Origin: Acidiluteibacter ferrifornacis
GTDB taxonomy: Bacteria > Bacteroidota > Bacteroidia > Flavobacteriales_E > Vicingaceae
Assembly: GCF_009909615.1 (NCBI RefSeq)
Contig: NZ_WWNE01000006.1
Span: 186,001-250,000, forward strand
DNA length: 64,000 nt
Direction of reading: 5' to 3'
Part shown: piece after piece, positions 37,931-47,222 of the stretch
Layout: each line of letters begins with the position of its first letter
How positions within the stretch are numbered: the stretch's first letter is position 1
Translations under genes and position numbers: made by a program
The notes under the pieces: generated by a model
What the model was told of the DNA's origin: nothing
Databases searched by the model: none
Seen by the model: only the letters and a program-made list of their open reading frames with translations

Positions 37931-39331
37931 ATGAACAACACATACAAAAACCTTATTGAGCAAACATTTGACTTTCCTCAAGAAGGATTCGAAGTTATCG
38001 ATAATGAACTTTATTTTCATGACATCTGTCTAACAGATGTCATAAAACAATATGGAACCCCCTTAAAATTAACCTACTTACCAAAGATTGGCTCCCAAAT
38101 AAATAAGGCAAAAAGGTGGTTCAACGTTGCCATGGCAAAAAGCAATTACAAAGGTAAATACACTTATTGTTATTGCACTAAAAGTTCACACTTTTCTTTT
38201 GTTCTTAACGAAGTATTGAAGCACGACACTCACTTGGAAACCTCCTCTGCATATGATATTGAAATCATTAATGAGCTAAACCGAGAAGGAAACCTTACCA
38301 AAGATACATACATTGTTTGCAATGGATATAAGCGACCATTATATTTAGAAAATATTGTAAAACTTATTGATGAGAAATTCAATGTTCTTCCTGTTTTGGA
38401 CAATATGAAAGAGTTAGAGTATTACAAAGAGCATGTGAATGGCAAATGCAACATTGGAATTCGAATTGCATCTGAAGAAGAGCCTTCATTTGAATTTTAT
38501 ACTTCTCGTTTAGGCATAAGGTACAAAGACATTAAAAACTTCTATTTAGATCAAATTAAAGAAGATGATCGATTTGACCTAAAAATGCTTCACTTTTTTA
38601 TAAATACTGGCATTAAAGACACGTCGTATTACTGGAGTGAATTGGTAAAATGCTTACAAGTATATGGTGAACTAAAAAAAGTTTGCCCAGAACTAGATTC
38701 CCTAAATATTGGAGGCGGCCTGCCTATAAAAAACTCTTTGGGGTTTGAGTACGACTATGAATACATGATTGAAGAAATCATCAATCAAATTAAAGAATTC
38801 TGTGTCAAACATCAAATTGAAGAACCCAACATATTTACTGAGTTTGGCTCTTTTACAGTTGGCGAAAGTGGAGCATCTATATATTCCATTATCGACGAGA
38901 AAAAACAAAATGACACCGAAAGATGGTACATGATTGATAGCTCTTTCATTACTACTTTACCAGATATTTGGGGAATCAACCAGAAGTACATCATGATGGC
39001 AATAAATCACTGGGACATTCCATACCATAGAGTTAATTTGGGCGGATTAACTTGCGATAGTTTAGATTATTACAATTCAGAAGCGCATGAAAATCAAGTT
39101 TTCTTACCTAAATATAGCGATGACCCAAAAGGCACCCCACTATTTATCGGCTTTTTTAACACAGGCGCTTATCAAGAAGCTCTTAGTGGTTTTGGAGGGA
39201 TAAAACATTGCTTAATTCCATCTCCAAAACATGTGGTTATTGATAGAGATGCAGAAGGAAACATCACCACACGATTGTTTTCGAAAGAACAAAGCCACAA
39301 ATCAATGTTGAAATCCTTAGGGTATTATTAG
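37931..39331 (+). CDS. PLP-dependent arginine decarboxylase-like enzyme
   Basis: 466 residues of the fold-type III (alanine racemase-like) decarboxylase family. The PLP-lysine is probably in YTYCYCTKSSHFSF near residue 80; LETSSAYDIEIINEL, NIGGGLPIK and TEFGSFTVGESGASIYSI are phosphate- and substrate-pocket motifs, and the C-terminal part supplies the second-subunit Asp/Cys region near NLGGLTCDSLDYYN. Length is shorter than SpeA (about 630) and fits the Bacteroidota arginine decarboxylase clade. It is divergent from arginase, sharing a 187-nt intergenic region. Arginine is the likeliest substrate from synteny; related diaminopimelate or ornithine specificity cannot be ruled out. Confidence 0.75.
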   Translation: MNNTYKNLIEQTFDFPQEGFEVIDNELYFHDICLTDVIKQYGTPLKLTYLPKIGSQINKAKRWFNVAMAKSNYKGKYTYCYCTKSSHFSFVLNEVLKHDTHLETSSAYDIEIINELNREGNLTKDTYIVCNGYKRPLYLENIVKLIDEKFNVLPVLDNMKELEYYKEHVNGKCNIGIRIASEEEPSFEFYTSRLGIRYKDIKNFYLDQIKEDDRFDLKMLHFFINTGIKDTSYYWSELVKCLQVYGELKKVCPELDSLNIGGGLPIKNSLGFEYDYEYMIEEIINQIKEFCVKHQIEEPNIFTEFGSFTVGESGASIYSIIDEKKQNDTERWYMIDSSFITTLPDIWGINQKYIMMAINHWDIPYHRVNLGGLTCDSLDYYNSEAHENQVFLPKYSDDPKGTPLFIGFFNTGAYQEALSGFGGIKHCLIPSPKHVVIDRDAEGNITTRLFSKEQSHKSMLKSLGYY

Positions 39332-39403
39332 TTGAAAATAAAAATTAGTGGTATCCGTCGTTCAGCAGAATGAATATATTGTTTCAAAAAAAATTGAATT
39401 CAA

Positions 39404-40177
39404 ATGAAGTTTGTAAAATTCGAATTAAAAGATAGAGTTGGTTACGTCATTCTTAATCGTCCTGAAAAGCGCAATGCATTAAATGCGGAGTTTGTCGAAG
39501 AACTAAAAACCACCTTTAGAAATGCAGAAAAGGACACTTCAGTAAAAGTGATTGTAATCAAGGCAAATGGAGATGCTTTTTGTGCAGGAGCAGACTTAGG
39601 ATACCTCAAAACACTTCAAACCAACAGCTATGAAGAAAACTTAGCAGACTCCACAGCGTTAATGGAATTGTTTCAGTTAATTTATTCTTTAAAGAAAGTA
39701 GTGATTGCTCAAGTTGAAGGGCACGCAATAGCAGGTGGATGCGGACTTGCAACGGTTTGCGATTTCGTTTTTGCTGTTCCAGAAGTAAAATTTGGATACA
39801 CTGAGGTGAAAATTGGTTTTATCCCTGCAATAGTTAGCCTTTTTTTACTGAGAAAAATAGGAGAAGCTAAATCAAAAGAGTTACTTCTTTCTGGACATTT
39901 AATAGACAGTTCTGTCGCTCACAAATTTGGCTTAGTCAATTATATTTCGCCATTAGTCGAAATAGATGAAAAAGTTTTTATATTTGCTCAGAAGCTTTGT
40001 TTAGAAAATTCTTCACAATCAATGGAAATGACCAAAAAATTAATATCAAATGCGCAACATTTGAGTATTAGTGACGGTTTAAAATTAGCAGCTGCAGAAA
40101 ATGCAAAAGCAAGGGAAACAGAAGATTGCAAGAAGGGAATTGCCGCTTTTCTAAACAAAGAAAAAATAAAATGGTAA
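39404..40177 (+). CDS. Enoyl-CoA hydratase/isomerase family protein
   Basis: 257 residues of the crotonase fold. Start KFELKDRVGYVILNRPEKRN leads into the oxyanion-hole segments AFCAGADLGYL and EGHAIAGGCGLATVCDF; FGYTEVKIGFIPA follows, with the catalytic Glu positions plausible. It may act in fatty-acid or amino-acid catabolism (for example methylglutaconyl-CoA hydratase type), but no pathway partners are adjacent. A lipoprotein gene starts 15 nt downstream. Confidence 0.87.
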   Translation: MKFVKFELKDRVGYVILNRPEKRNALNAEFVEELKTTFRNAEKDTSVKVIVIKANGDAFCAGADLGYLKTLQTNSYEENLADSTALMELFQLIYSLKKVVIAQVEGHAIAGGCGLATVCDFVFAVPEVKFGYTEVKIGFIPAIVSLFLLRKIGEAKSKELLLSGHLIDSSVAHKFGLVNYISPLVEIDEKVFIFAQKLCLENSSQSMEMTKKLISNAQHLSISDGLKLAAAENAKARETEDCKKGIAAFLNKEKIKW

Positions 40178-40192
40178 GTAGATATAACGTTC

Positions 40193-40876
40193 ATGAAGCA
40201 TTCTTCTCTTTTTCTAGTTCTTATCATTATTGCCCTCTGGGGCTGTGATGAATCTAGCAATGACCTTACAGAAGGAGAAATAGTTTATAGCATTTACTAT
40301 CCTGAGGAGGACACCAATGGATTGATGTACGACATGATGCCAACAGAAATGAACTATATTTTCACTAAGTACAAGACCAAAAGTGAAATTACTGCTGGAA
40401 TGGGTTTGTTTAGGTCAGCCTACATCAATGATTTGAAAAAGAATCAACTTTCTCAAACTCTAAAGATGCTGAACAAAAAGTATCAATCAACTTATCAAGA
40501 AAACTCATTTAATCAGCTGAATCCCAAGTTTGCCGACCTATCGATTCGCTTCACCGATGAAACAGATTCTATTCTAAATTTTTTATGCCATAAGGCGGAG
40601 TTTACAATTGGAGGAAGCGATAAAAACTACAGCGTCTATTACACAAAAGAAATAGGTAGCCCCAACCCAAACACAGGTACCCCTTTTGCTAGCATACCTG
40701 GAATTATGTTGAAATATACCGTTGAAAATTTTGGAATAATCATGGAGTTCACTGCTGAATCAGTTCATCAAAAAAAGATCGACAGCAATGATTTTAAGAT
40801 AGGCGAAGAGTATGCAGTAATCCCACCTGACGAATTAAAAAGTCAGATCGAGTCCATTTTTCAAAGCACTCGCTGA
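40193..40876 (+). CDS. Lipoprotein with GLPGLI-like motif
   Basis: 227 residues. A lipoprotein signal ends in IIALWGC, with Cys18 as the lipidated residue. The mature part is soluble and beta-rich. Near the end, TPFASIPGIMLKYTVENFG resembles the GLPGLI motif of a Bacteroidota-specific secreted family of unknown function. Family membership by this single motif is tentative. It starts 15 nt after the enoyl-CoA hydratase homologue and precedes ftsK, which has its own promoter box. Function unknown. Confidence 0.6.
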   Translation: MKHSSLFLVLIIIALWGCDESSNDLTEGEIVYSIYYPEEDTNGLMYDMMPTEMNYIFTKYKTKSEITAGMGLFRSAYINDLKKNQLSQTLKMLNKKYQSTYQENSFNQLNPKFADLSIRFTDETDSILNFLCHKAEFTIGGSDKNYSVYYTKEIGSPNPNTGTPFASIPGIMLKYTVENFGIIMEFTAESVHQKKIDSNDFKIGEEYAVIPPDELKSQIESIFQSTR

Positions 40877-40973
40877 GCCACGCTACAAAACTATTTGTTT
40901 TACAACAATATATCTCCTTTTCAAACGACAATTCAAAAGTGAATTTGTGTTACCAAATTGCAATGCGATTTCT

Positions 40974-40981
40974 TACATTTG
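40974..40981 (+). promoter_or_regulatory. Promoter -7 box of ftsK
   Basis: TACATTTG, 20 nt before the ftsK ATG; the nearest TTG triplets are at unusual spacing (13 or 26 nt). Confidence 0.45.
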
Positions 40982-41000
40982 AAGATTGAGAACTTAAAGA

Positions 41001-43556
41001 ATGGCGAAGAATCAATTCAAATCTGACAAAACCGAAACTCCGGCTTCGGAAAAAGAGTCAAAACAAAAAAAAGGCAAACTATTCAAAGGACCAAAACAGT
41101 CATTTCAATCCTTTGGGTCCTTTATTAAAGATGAAAAAACGAAGAACGTTACCGGATTATTATTTATCCTGCTTTCTGCATTTCTTTTGGTTGCATTCTC
41201 ATCTTTTTTATTCACTTGGGAAGCAGATCAAAGTAAATTAGAACTTTCTCTAGGTGATTTTTTGTGGGACCCAGAAATTGTTGCAGAAAACTGGTTAGGA
41301 AAATTTGGTGCAGCAGCTTCACATGTATTTATCTATAAATGGTTTGGAATTGCCTCTTTTATTTTTGTCGTCCTCACTTTTCTTGTAGGGTTTAAAATTC
41401 TATTTAAAATCTCTTTGCTTCCTATTCGAAGATCTTTCCGAATCTCATTTTTTGGAATTATTTTCACCTCTTTATTAATGAGTTACTTTTTCAATCAATC
41501 TCTATTCTTTTTAGGAGGTGGATTTGGCTATCAAGTAAACATCTGGTTGCAAAGTGTTATAGGGTTTATAGGAACAGGCTTCTTAATCATATTTTCTTTT
41601 CTAACATTTTTAACCATTTCATTTAACCTTTCTTTTTCAGGAATCTTTAAGAAAAATGAAACCAGTTCGGATGAAGAAACTATAAAAACCAATACCGAAG
41701 CAACAGCAGAAAAGGTAAACTCTCTTCATTCTAATGAAGAGGTTGATCTGGAAGATGAGCTTGCTATTGAGGATGAATTTTCAGAAGAGGAAATGATGCC
41801 TACATTGAAGAAGGAGTCTAAGCAACCAGAAGATGATGAACAACAACAAGAAATAATACTTGAGCCAACGGCAGTTGAAGAAAAAGAAAATCAGACAACT
41901 GAAGAAGATAAAGCTTTTTCGTTTGAAGTTGCTCAGCCTGAAGACTCTTCAGGAGAAGAAGAGGAAGAAGTAGGTTTAGAAATTGAAGACCCCATTGAAG
42001 ATGACGAACTCTCTGATGAAGAATTAGATAGTCGAGTGGCAGAATTTGGTGAATACGATCCTACGCTAGATTTGCCGAACTATAAGAATCCTCCAATTGA
42101 CATTTTAAAAGAGTATGGCAGTGGTTCAATTAAAGTTGATAAAGAAGAGTTAGAAGCCAATAAAAATAGAATTGTAAAAACGCTTGAGAACTATAACATT
42201 AAGATTGACAGCATTAAAGCGACAGTAGGTCCGACAGTAACGTTGTATGAAATAGTTCCTGCTCCCGGTGTTCGTATCTCTAAGATAAAAAACTTAGAGG
42301 ACGATATTGCACTTAGTTTAGCTGCACTTGGAATACGAATTATCGCTCCTATTCCGGGGAGAGGCACCATTGGTATAGAAGTTCCTAATCAGAATCCTGA
42401 TATCGTTTCAATGCGTTCAGTTATTGCCTCTGAAAAATTTCAAACATGCAAATATGAGCTTCCGGTAGTAATGGGTAAAACCATTTCTAACGAGACATTT
42501 GTTTTTGATTTGGCTAAAATGCCTCACTTGTTGATGGCTGGAGCTACTGGTCAGGGTAAATCTGTAGGGTTAAATGCAGTGCTAGCATCCTTACTCTATA
42601 AGAAACACCCTGCTCAGTTAAAGTTTGTATTAGTAGATCCTAAGAAAGTTGAATTGACTCTTTTTAATAAAATTGAACGTCACTTCTTGGCGAAACTACC
42701 AGACACAGAAGATGCCATAATAACAGATAACCAAAAAGTTATCAATACGTTAAACTCTTTATGCATCGAAATGGACACCCGCTACGAACTGTTAAAAACC
42801 GCATTTGTTCGTAATATTAAAGAATACAACACTAAATTCATTAAACGTAAACTAAGTCCTGAAAAAGGGCATAAATATTTACCTTACATTGTAGTGGTAA
42901 TTGATGAGTTTGCCGATTTAATTATGACTGCGGGTAAAGAAGTAGAACAACCTATAGCTAGAATTGCTCAGTTGGCTCGTGCGATTGGAATTCATTTAAT
43001 AATTGCGACTCAGCGTCCATCTACCAATATTATTACAGGTTCTATCAAAGCGAACTTTCCGGCTCGAATTGCGTTTAGAGTAACTTCAGGAATTGACTCT
43101 AGAACTATCCTAGACTCGGGAGGTGCTGAGCAATTGATAGGACGAGGAGACATGTTATTGTCAAATGGGAGTGATTTAATACGTTTGCAGTGTGCGTTTA
43201 TTGACACACCTGAAGTCGAATTATTGACTGAATTCATCGGCAATCAACGCGCGTATCCTGATGCGTTTTTACTACCTGAATACATTGACGAAAATGGTGG
43301 AGGCGCAGCAGGAGATGTAGATTTAGCAGACCGAGATGCATTGTTTGAAGATGCTGCTAGAATAATAGTACAACATCAACAGGGTTCTGCATCCTTGTTG
43401 CAAAGAAGATTAAAATTAGGATACAATAGAGCAGGCCGAATAGTTGATCAATTAGAGGCCGCAGGAATTATAGGACCGTTCGAAGGAAGCAAAGCACGAC
43501 AAGTATTGATTCAAGACGAAGCAAGTTTGGAACAGTATTTGAATAACATGGATTAA
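41001..43556 (+). CDS. ftsK: DNA translocase FtsK
   Basis: Septal double-stranded DNA pump that resolves chromosome dimers and moves terminus DNA at division. 851 residues: about four N-terminal helices (residues 48-215), a highly acidic linker (about 235-345), the alpha/beta motor domain with Walker A GATGQGKSVGLNA near residue 513 and Walker B VVVIDEFADLIMT, and the gamma winged-helix domain at the end (RRLKLGYNRAGRIVDQLEAA). The shorter N-terminal part compared with E. coli is normal for Bacteroidota. lolA follows 22 nt downstream. Confidence 0.95.
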   Translation: MAKNQFKSDKTETPASEKESKQKKGKLFKGPKQSFQSFGSFIKDEKTKNVTGLLFILLSAFLLVAFSSFLFTWEADQSKLELSLGDFLWDPEIVAENWLGKFGAAASHVFIYKWFGIASFIFVVLTFLVGFKILFKISLLPIRRSFRISFFGIIFTSLLMSYFFNQSLFFLGGGFGYQVNIWLQSVIGFIGTGFLIIFSFLTFLTISFNLSFSGIFKKNETSSDEETIKTNTEATAEKVNSLHSNEEVDLEDELAIEDEFSEEEMMPTLKKESKQPEDDEQQQEIILEPTAVEEKENQTTEEDKAFSFEVAQPEDSSGEEEEEVGLEIEDPIEDDELSDEELDSRVAEFGEYDPTLDLPNYKNPPIDILKEYGSGSIKVDKEELEANKNRIVKTLENYNIKIDSIKATVGPTVTLYEIVPAPGVRISKIKNLEDDIALSLAALGIRIIAPIPGRGTIGIEVPNQNPDIVSMRSVIASEKFQTCKYELPVVMGKTISNETFVFDLAKMPHLLMAGATGQGKSVGLNAVLASLLYKKHPAQLKFVLVDPKKVELTLFNKIERHFLAKLPDTEDAIITDNQKVINTLNSLCIEMDTRYELLKTAFVRNIKEYNTKFIKRKLSPEKGHKYLPYIVVVIDEFADLIMTAGKEVEQPIARIAQLARAIGIHLIIATQRPSTNIITGSIKANFPARIAFRVTSGIDSRTILDSGGAEQLIGRGDMLLSNGSDLIRLQCAFIDTPEVELLTEFIGNQRAYPDAFLLPEYIDENGGGAAGDVDLADRDALFEDAARIIVQHQQGSASLLQRRLKLGYNRAGRIVDQLEAAGIIGPFEGSKARQVLIQDEASLEQYLNNMD

Positions 43557-43578
43557 AATAAATATACAAAGCTCGATT

Positions 43579-44226
43579 ATGAAAAAATTATTGATAATAG
43601 GAATGATTCTGTTTGGCACTCAAGCCACTTTTGCTCAACAAGATGTAAAAGCCAAAGCTGTATTGGATAAATTAAGCGCAAAGGCAAAAACCTTTAAAAC
43701 CATCTCAGCTACTTTTATGTACGAGTTGAATAACCCAACAGCAGACATCAACGAAAAACAAGAAGGTAGTTTAATCTCTAAAGGAGAAAAATACAACTTG
43801 AACATTGCAGGACAGAATGTAATATCTGATGGTAAAACCAAGTGGACTTACATCGCAGATGCCGAGGAAGTGCAAATTGACGATGCCACAACTGAAGGCG
43901 AAGAAGCGTTAAACCCTTCTAAAATACTAACCATTTATGAAGATGGATTCAAGTACAAGTACGACAAAGACATTACTGAAAATGGTAGAGCTATTCAGGT
44001 CGTAAAATTGTTTCCTGAGCAAGCAGATGACAAGCCATACCATTCTGCTTTATTGTATGTAGACAAAGTGAAAAACGAAGTCACCAAGATTGAATTGAAA
44101 GGAAAAGACGGTTCCAATTACATCTACACCATCACTTCTTTTGAGGTGAATAAAGAGATTCCGGACTCAAAGTTTGTGTTCAACACAGCAAAGCATCCAG
44201 AAGTGGAAGTAATCGATTTGAGATAA
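43579..44226 (+). CDS. lolA: Outer-membrane lipoprotein carrier LolA
   Basis: Periplasmic chaperone that moves lipoproteins from the inner membrane to the outer membrane. 215 residues: signal peptide ending at ATFAQ, then the LolA fold with ISATFMYELNNPTADINEKQ, the YNLNIAGQNVISDGKTKWTY strand pair and AILYVDK-like segments. In Bacteroidota LolA often sits beside ftsK, as here. The terminator at 44247 closes the pair. Confidence 0.9.
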   Translation: MKKLLIIGMILFGTQATFAQQDVKAKAVLDKLSAKAKTFKTISATFMYELNNPTADINEKQEGSLISKGEKYNLNIAGQNVISDGKTKWTYIADAEEVQIDDATTEGEEALNPSKILTIYEDGFKYKYDKDITENGRAIQVVKLFPEQADDKPYHSALLYVDKVKNEVTKIELKGKDGSNYIYTITSFEVNKEIPDSKFVFNTAKHPEVEVIDLR

Positions 44227-44246
44227 AACTGAACAACATTAAATAG

Positions 44247-44280
44247 AAAAGCGACAACTTGATGGTTGTCGCTTTTTTTT
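44247..44280 (+). terminator. Terminator after lolA
   Basis: Stem GCGACAAC/GTTGTCGC extended by AAAA/TTTT, six-base loop, then a run of T. Confidence 0.9.
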
Positions 44281-44293
44281 GGGGTTAATATGT

Positions 44294-44989
44294 CTATTTC
44301 TTCCAAAGATATAGCGCTAGAATAGAAACTAGACTAATGATTGGGATTAAAAATATTGTTCCATTACCACCTGCTTGTTGAATTTCCCAAGCAGCATATC
44401 CAATAAAACAAACACCGACCAAAACACGAGTAAATATTTTTAGGTACTTATTTATATTCCAAATTAATCCAAAGACTCCACCGAATGCTATTAATAATGC
44501 GATAAAACGCATAAACTCCAGATCCAATAATTGGCTGTTTCCACTATAATCTGTTTGATAAAAAAGCAACAATGCTGCAAGTAATTCCACCCCTGAAAGA
44601 ACCCTAGAGACAATTGACTTTAGCTTGCTAACCTCAACACCTTGATAAAAAGACAATGAATTACCTTTTGTGGAGATGGCTTCTTCGTATTCTGCTTTAG
44701 AAACTTCTTTGAGCTTGATTAAGTTCTTAAATCGAAAATTAAGTAATATCCCAACAATTGTCTTTTCTGAAAAATAGCAAATCAAGTATTTCTCTTGATC
44801 ATTCGTTTCATCAAAAGAATAACTTCCTGCATACCAATCTACCTTTAGATTAATTTTGGAAGGTGCCTGATCAATTACGGCTTCAGATTGGCTTCCCAAT
44901 AAACCTATGAGTTTATTAGTCGAATCAAGAATTTTATAATTGCGAAATGAAAACGATAAGAAATAAGGTCGATAAATGTGTATTTTCAT
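44294..44989 (-). CDS. Uncharacterised membrane protein, soluble head plus C-terminal helices
   Basis: 231 residues without a recognised family. The first 120 residues are soluble and beta-rich (a PH-like or scaffold-like head is possible but not demonstrated), followed by about four hydrophobic helices (about 128-145, 158-176, 185-203, 209-228). It begins 20 nt downstream of a newly noticed 50-residue membrane peptide gene on the same strand, with one consensus promoter before both, so they probably form a two-gene operon. Function unknown. Confidence 0.6.
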   Translation of the reverse strand: MKIHIYRPYFLSFSFRNYKILDSTNKLIGLLGSQSEAVIDQAPSKINLKVDWYAGSYSFDETNDQEKYLICYFSEKTIVGILLNFRFKNLIKLKEVSKAEYEEAISTKGNSLSFYQGVEVSKLKSIVSRVLSGVELLAALLLFYQTDYSGNSQLLDLEFMRFIALLIAFGGVFGLIWNINKYLKIFTRVLVGVCFIGYAAWEIQQAGGNGTIFLIPIISLVSILALYLWKK

Positions 44990-45009
44990 CTTAATAAAAT
45001 TTTAATATC

Positions 45010-45162
45010 TTATAAACCCGTCAAATAAATTACACCTATTACACAAAACAAATAACAAATACATTTAGCAAACCATTGGATTTGTAAAGAGAGTTCCATT
45101 TGCTCAACTGCAGATAAAATTCTATCGTTTAGTAAATAAGAGTATAGGATTAAGTTTCTCAT
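45010..45162 (-). CDS. 50-residue predicted membrane peptide
   Basis: A short ORF of 50 codons on the minus strand: it opens MRNLILYSYLL, has an amphipathic middle (AVEQMELSLQIQWF) and one hydrophobic C-terminal helix (residues 33-50, CICYLFCVIGVIYLTGL). It is preceded by an excellent TTG-N20-TATGTTTG promoter ending 10 nt before its ATG, and followed 20 nt downstream by the 231-residue membrane protein gene. No family was recognised. Three cysteines cluster in or near the helix. Supporting points are the promoter placement and operon position; homology evidence is lacking. Confidence 0.5.
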   Translation of the reverse strand: MRNLILYSYLLNDRILSAVEQMELSLQIQWFAKCICYLFCVIGVIYLTGL

Positions 45163-45172
45163 AAAGGTTTAT

Positions 45173-45203
45173 CAAACATAATCTTAAAAAAAGTAGAAAA
45201 CAA
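45173..45203 (-). promoter_or_regulatory. Promoter of the small membrane-protein operon
   Basis: Minus strand TTG (45203-45201), 20-nt spacer, TATGTTTG (45180-45173). The ATG of the 50-residue ORF is 10 nt further on. Confidence 0.65.
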
Positions 45204-45340
45204 TAGCATTCAGTTTCACAAACAGTTACAAAGGTTTAAAAAAATAGCTCAAAACCAAATCCAAATTGGATTTTTAAGATGTAAACACTTTAAAAAATAG
45301 GCCCTTTTTAACATTTTAACAACCAAAATTCCCTAAAATA

Positions 45341-45375
45341 AAAAAAGCCATCCTTTCCGAGAAAAGATGGCTTTT
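45341..45375 (-). terminator. Terminator after the LysM gene
   Basis: Stem with arms AAAAGCCATC and GATGGCTTTT plus inner pairs, followed on the minus strand by a T-rich tract (45346-45336). It is 22 nt past the stop of the LysM/binding-protein gene. Confidence 0.8.
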
Positions 45376-45396
45376 AAAATATCATTTATGGTGTTC

Positions 45397-47220
45397 TTAA
45401 AACACCTTTTTCAATTTATAATCTTCGTACTTCAATAAGAAAACACTATGGTTTTCATAGCCACTTTCTATTCCTGTTTTAAAGAAATTGAAGTTCATCA
45501 TCAACATCTCTTTGTTATAACCCATAAACATTACTTCATAGTTCACTCCAAACTGATTTAACAAACTCAAATAAAAATAACCAACATCGTATCCCAAATA
45601 ACTAAACTTACTAGGTAAGTGTTTGTTTCTGTTGAAGAATTGCTCCTTAAACACTTTTACTTCTTGAGCTTCAGGATCTACAAACTCAGAGGTCAATGCG
45701 TGAACATTCAAATCATGTAAATGCTTTATTTCTAAATTATCATAATTCAATACATTCTCATTGAACACTAAAGTAAACAGATAATCGCCTTTAAGCTCAT
45801 GCAAAGAGCTAATCAATGAGGTAATGAACGCTTGATTCTCTGAAGGAATGTAAATTACATTCATCTTCAATTCGTTCAAGTTGTTCTTTAAATTAGCAAA
45901 CGACTTGCTTCCATAAATTAACTCATTAGGAATGGACTGCATTGTAGAGTCTTTACTGTCCAACATACTTGTTTTATAACTCTTCAAGAAAGTCTGGATA
46001 GTCGCATCGTCTTCTTCACCTTCATGGTTAATCAAGATAATGTTGTGCTTACTCCAGTTGCTGTGGCAGTAGTCCGCAAATCGCTTAACCAGCAATGGGC
46101 TACTAGTAGCTACCTTACTTACATAAGAGTTCCCTAATAAGATTTTATTACTCTGCTTAACGGGAGAAACAATGTTTATTTGATTCTTTTTTGCGAAATC
46201 GGCAGCCTTCACAAAGTTCTTGTAATACATGGGACCCACAATCAAATCCAAACTTTTCATTTCAGGCTTTTTCAAAATAGAGGCCGTCACAGCAGTATCA
46301 TTTTCTGTGTCGAATACAAACAGTTTTAGATTCAACCCTTCTTTTTTTAATGAATCCAAAGCAATTAAAAAACCTTCGTAAAACTCTAAAGCATACCCTG
46401 ACATTCCAAAAATATCAGCAGATGTCACATTCTCCTTTTCTAGCGCCTCTTTATTTTCTTTTAGGAAAAATGGCAACAACAAAGCTACCTTATAGGCAGG
46501 CTTAATAGAGGTGCTATCAAAAACAGGAGATGGAACAAAAGATGTATCGGTATCTACAATTTTTAAAAGTGGAATATTTACCGACTCACCAATCCTTAAG
46601 CCACCCACTAATCCGTTATTTACAGCTAGAATAGAATCAATTGATACTTGATACTTCTTAGATAATGAATAAACTGTTTCTTTAGGTTCCACTGTGTGGG
46701 TTTGCCAAATATTTTCTTGGGCAGGTGTATATAACTGCTTTTCTTCTGTCTTCTTGATTTTAGCAACTGGAATTTTAATTTCCATCCCTTCCTTCAATCC
46801 ATCAACCACTTGAGGATTTTCAGCAATGATGTCTTTCTGATCAACATCATATTCCTTGCTAATTGCATACAATGTATTCTTTTTCTCTACTTTATGAATC
46901 AAGTAATTCCCATCCACCTCAACGGTCTGCGTAAAGTCTTTTCGCTTAACTTCTTTGAGCGGAATTAAAATACGATCACCAATGGCATAACCATCTGCAG
47001 CTGCAGGATTAGCCTTTAACAATTCTTTAATAGGAATGGCATACATTCTAGATACCGCATAAAGCGTATTTCCTGCTTCAATCGTATGGATATAATACTC
47101 CTTACCATTGATCTTATGAATTTCCAAATTCGGTGTTGCATCTTGAGCAGAGACCATAGCAGGTGTCATTACCAAAAGAACTAAAGCCAATAGGAAAGCT
47201 AATCTCATTTTAATTTTCAT
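45397..47220 (-). CDS. Triple-LysM protein fused to a periplasmic-binding fold
   Basis: 607 residues from the ATG at 47220 (MKIKMRLAFLLALVLL); a GTG at 47232 overlaps guaA and is less likely. A signal peptide ends near MVSAQ. Three LysM repeats follow (about residues 38-80, 105-150 and 170-215), seen as EAGNTLYAVSRMYAIPIKEL, KKNTLYAISKEYDVD and KETVYSLSKKYQVSID. The C-terminal 370 residues resemble type 1 periplasmic-binding proteins (KVALLLPFFL, GFLIALDSLKKEG, DLIVGPMYY). Domain logic is similar to LpoA-type activators of peptidoglycan synthesis but this is only an analogy. It follows guaA by 2 nt and is cotranscribed with it. Confidence 0.82.
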   Translation of the reverse strand: MKIKMRLAFLLALVLLVMTPAMVSAQDATPNLEIHKINGKEYYIHTIEAGNTLYAVSRMYAIPIKELLKANPAAADGYAIGDRILIPLKEVKRKDFTQTVEVDGNYLIHKVEKKNTLYAISKEYDVDQKDIIAENPQVVDGLKEGMEIKIPVAKIKKTEEKQLYTPAQENIWQTHTVEPKETVYSLSKKYQVSIDSILAVNNGLVGGLRIGESVNIPLLKIVDTDTSFVPSPVFDSTSIKPAYKVALLLPFFLKENKEALEKENVTSADIFGMSGYALEFYEGFLIALDSLKKEGLNLKLFVFDTENDTAVTASILKKPEMKSLDLIVGPMYYKNFVKAADFAKKNQINIVSPVKQSNKILLGNSYVSKVATSSPLLVKRFADYCHSNWSKHNIILINHEGEEDDATIQTFLKSYKTSMLDSKDSTMQSIPNELIYGSKSFANLKNNLNELKMNVIYIPSENQAFITSLISSLHELKGDYLFTLVFNENVLNYDNLEIKHLHDLNVHALTSEFVDPEAQEVKVFKEQFFNRNKHLPSKFSYLGYDVGYFYLSLLNQFGVNYEVMFMGYNKEMLMMNFNFFKTGIESGYENHSVFLLKYEDYKLKKVF

Positions 47221-47222
47221 AA

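Noticed and set aside
45257-45273. Palindrome AAATCCAAATTGGATTT in the gap before the LysM gene terminator
   Set aside because: Short, AT-rich and with only a weak T-run; no gene ends or starts at a fitting distance, so neither terminator nor operator can be supported.
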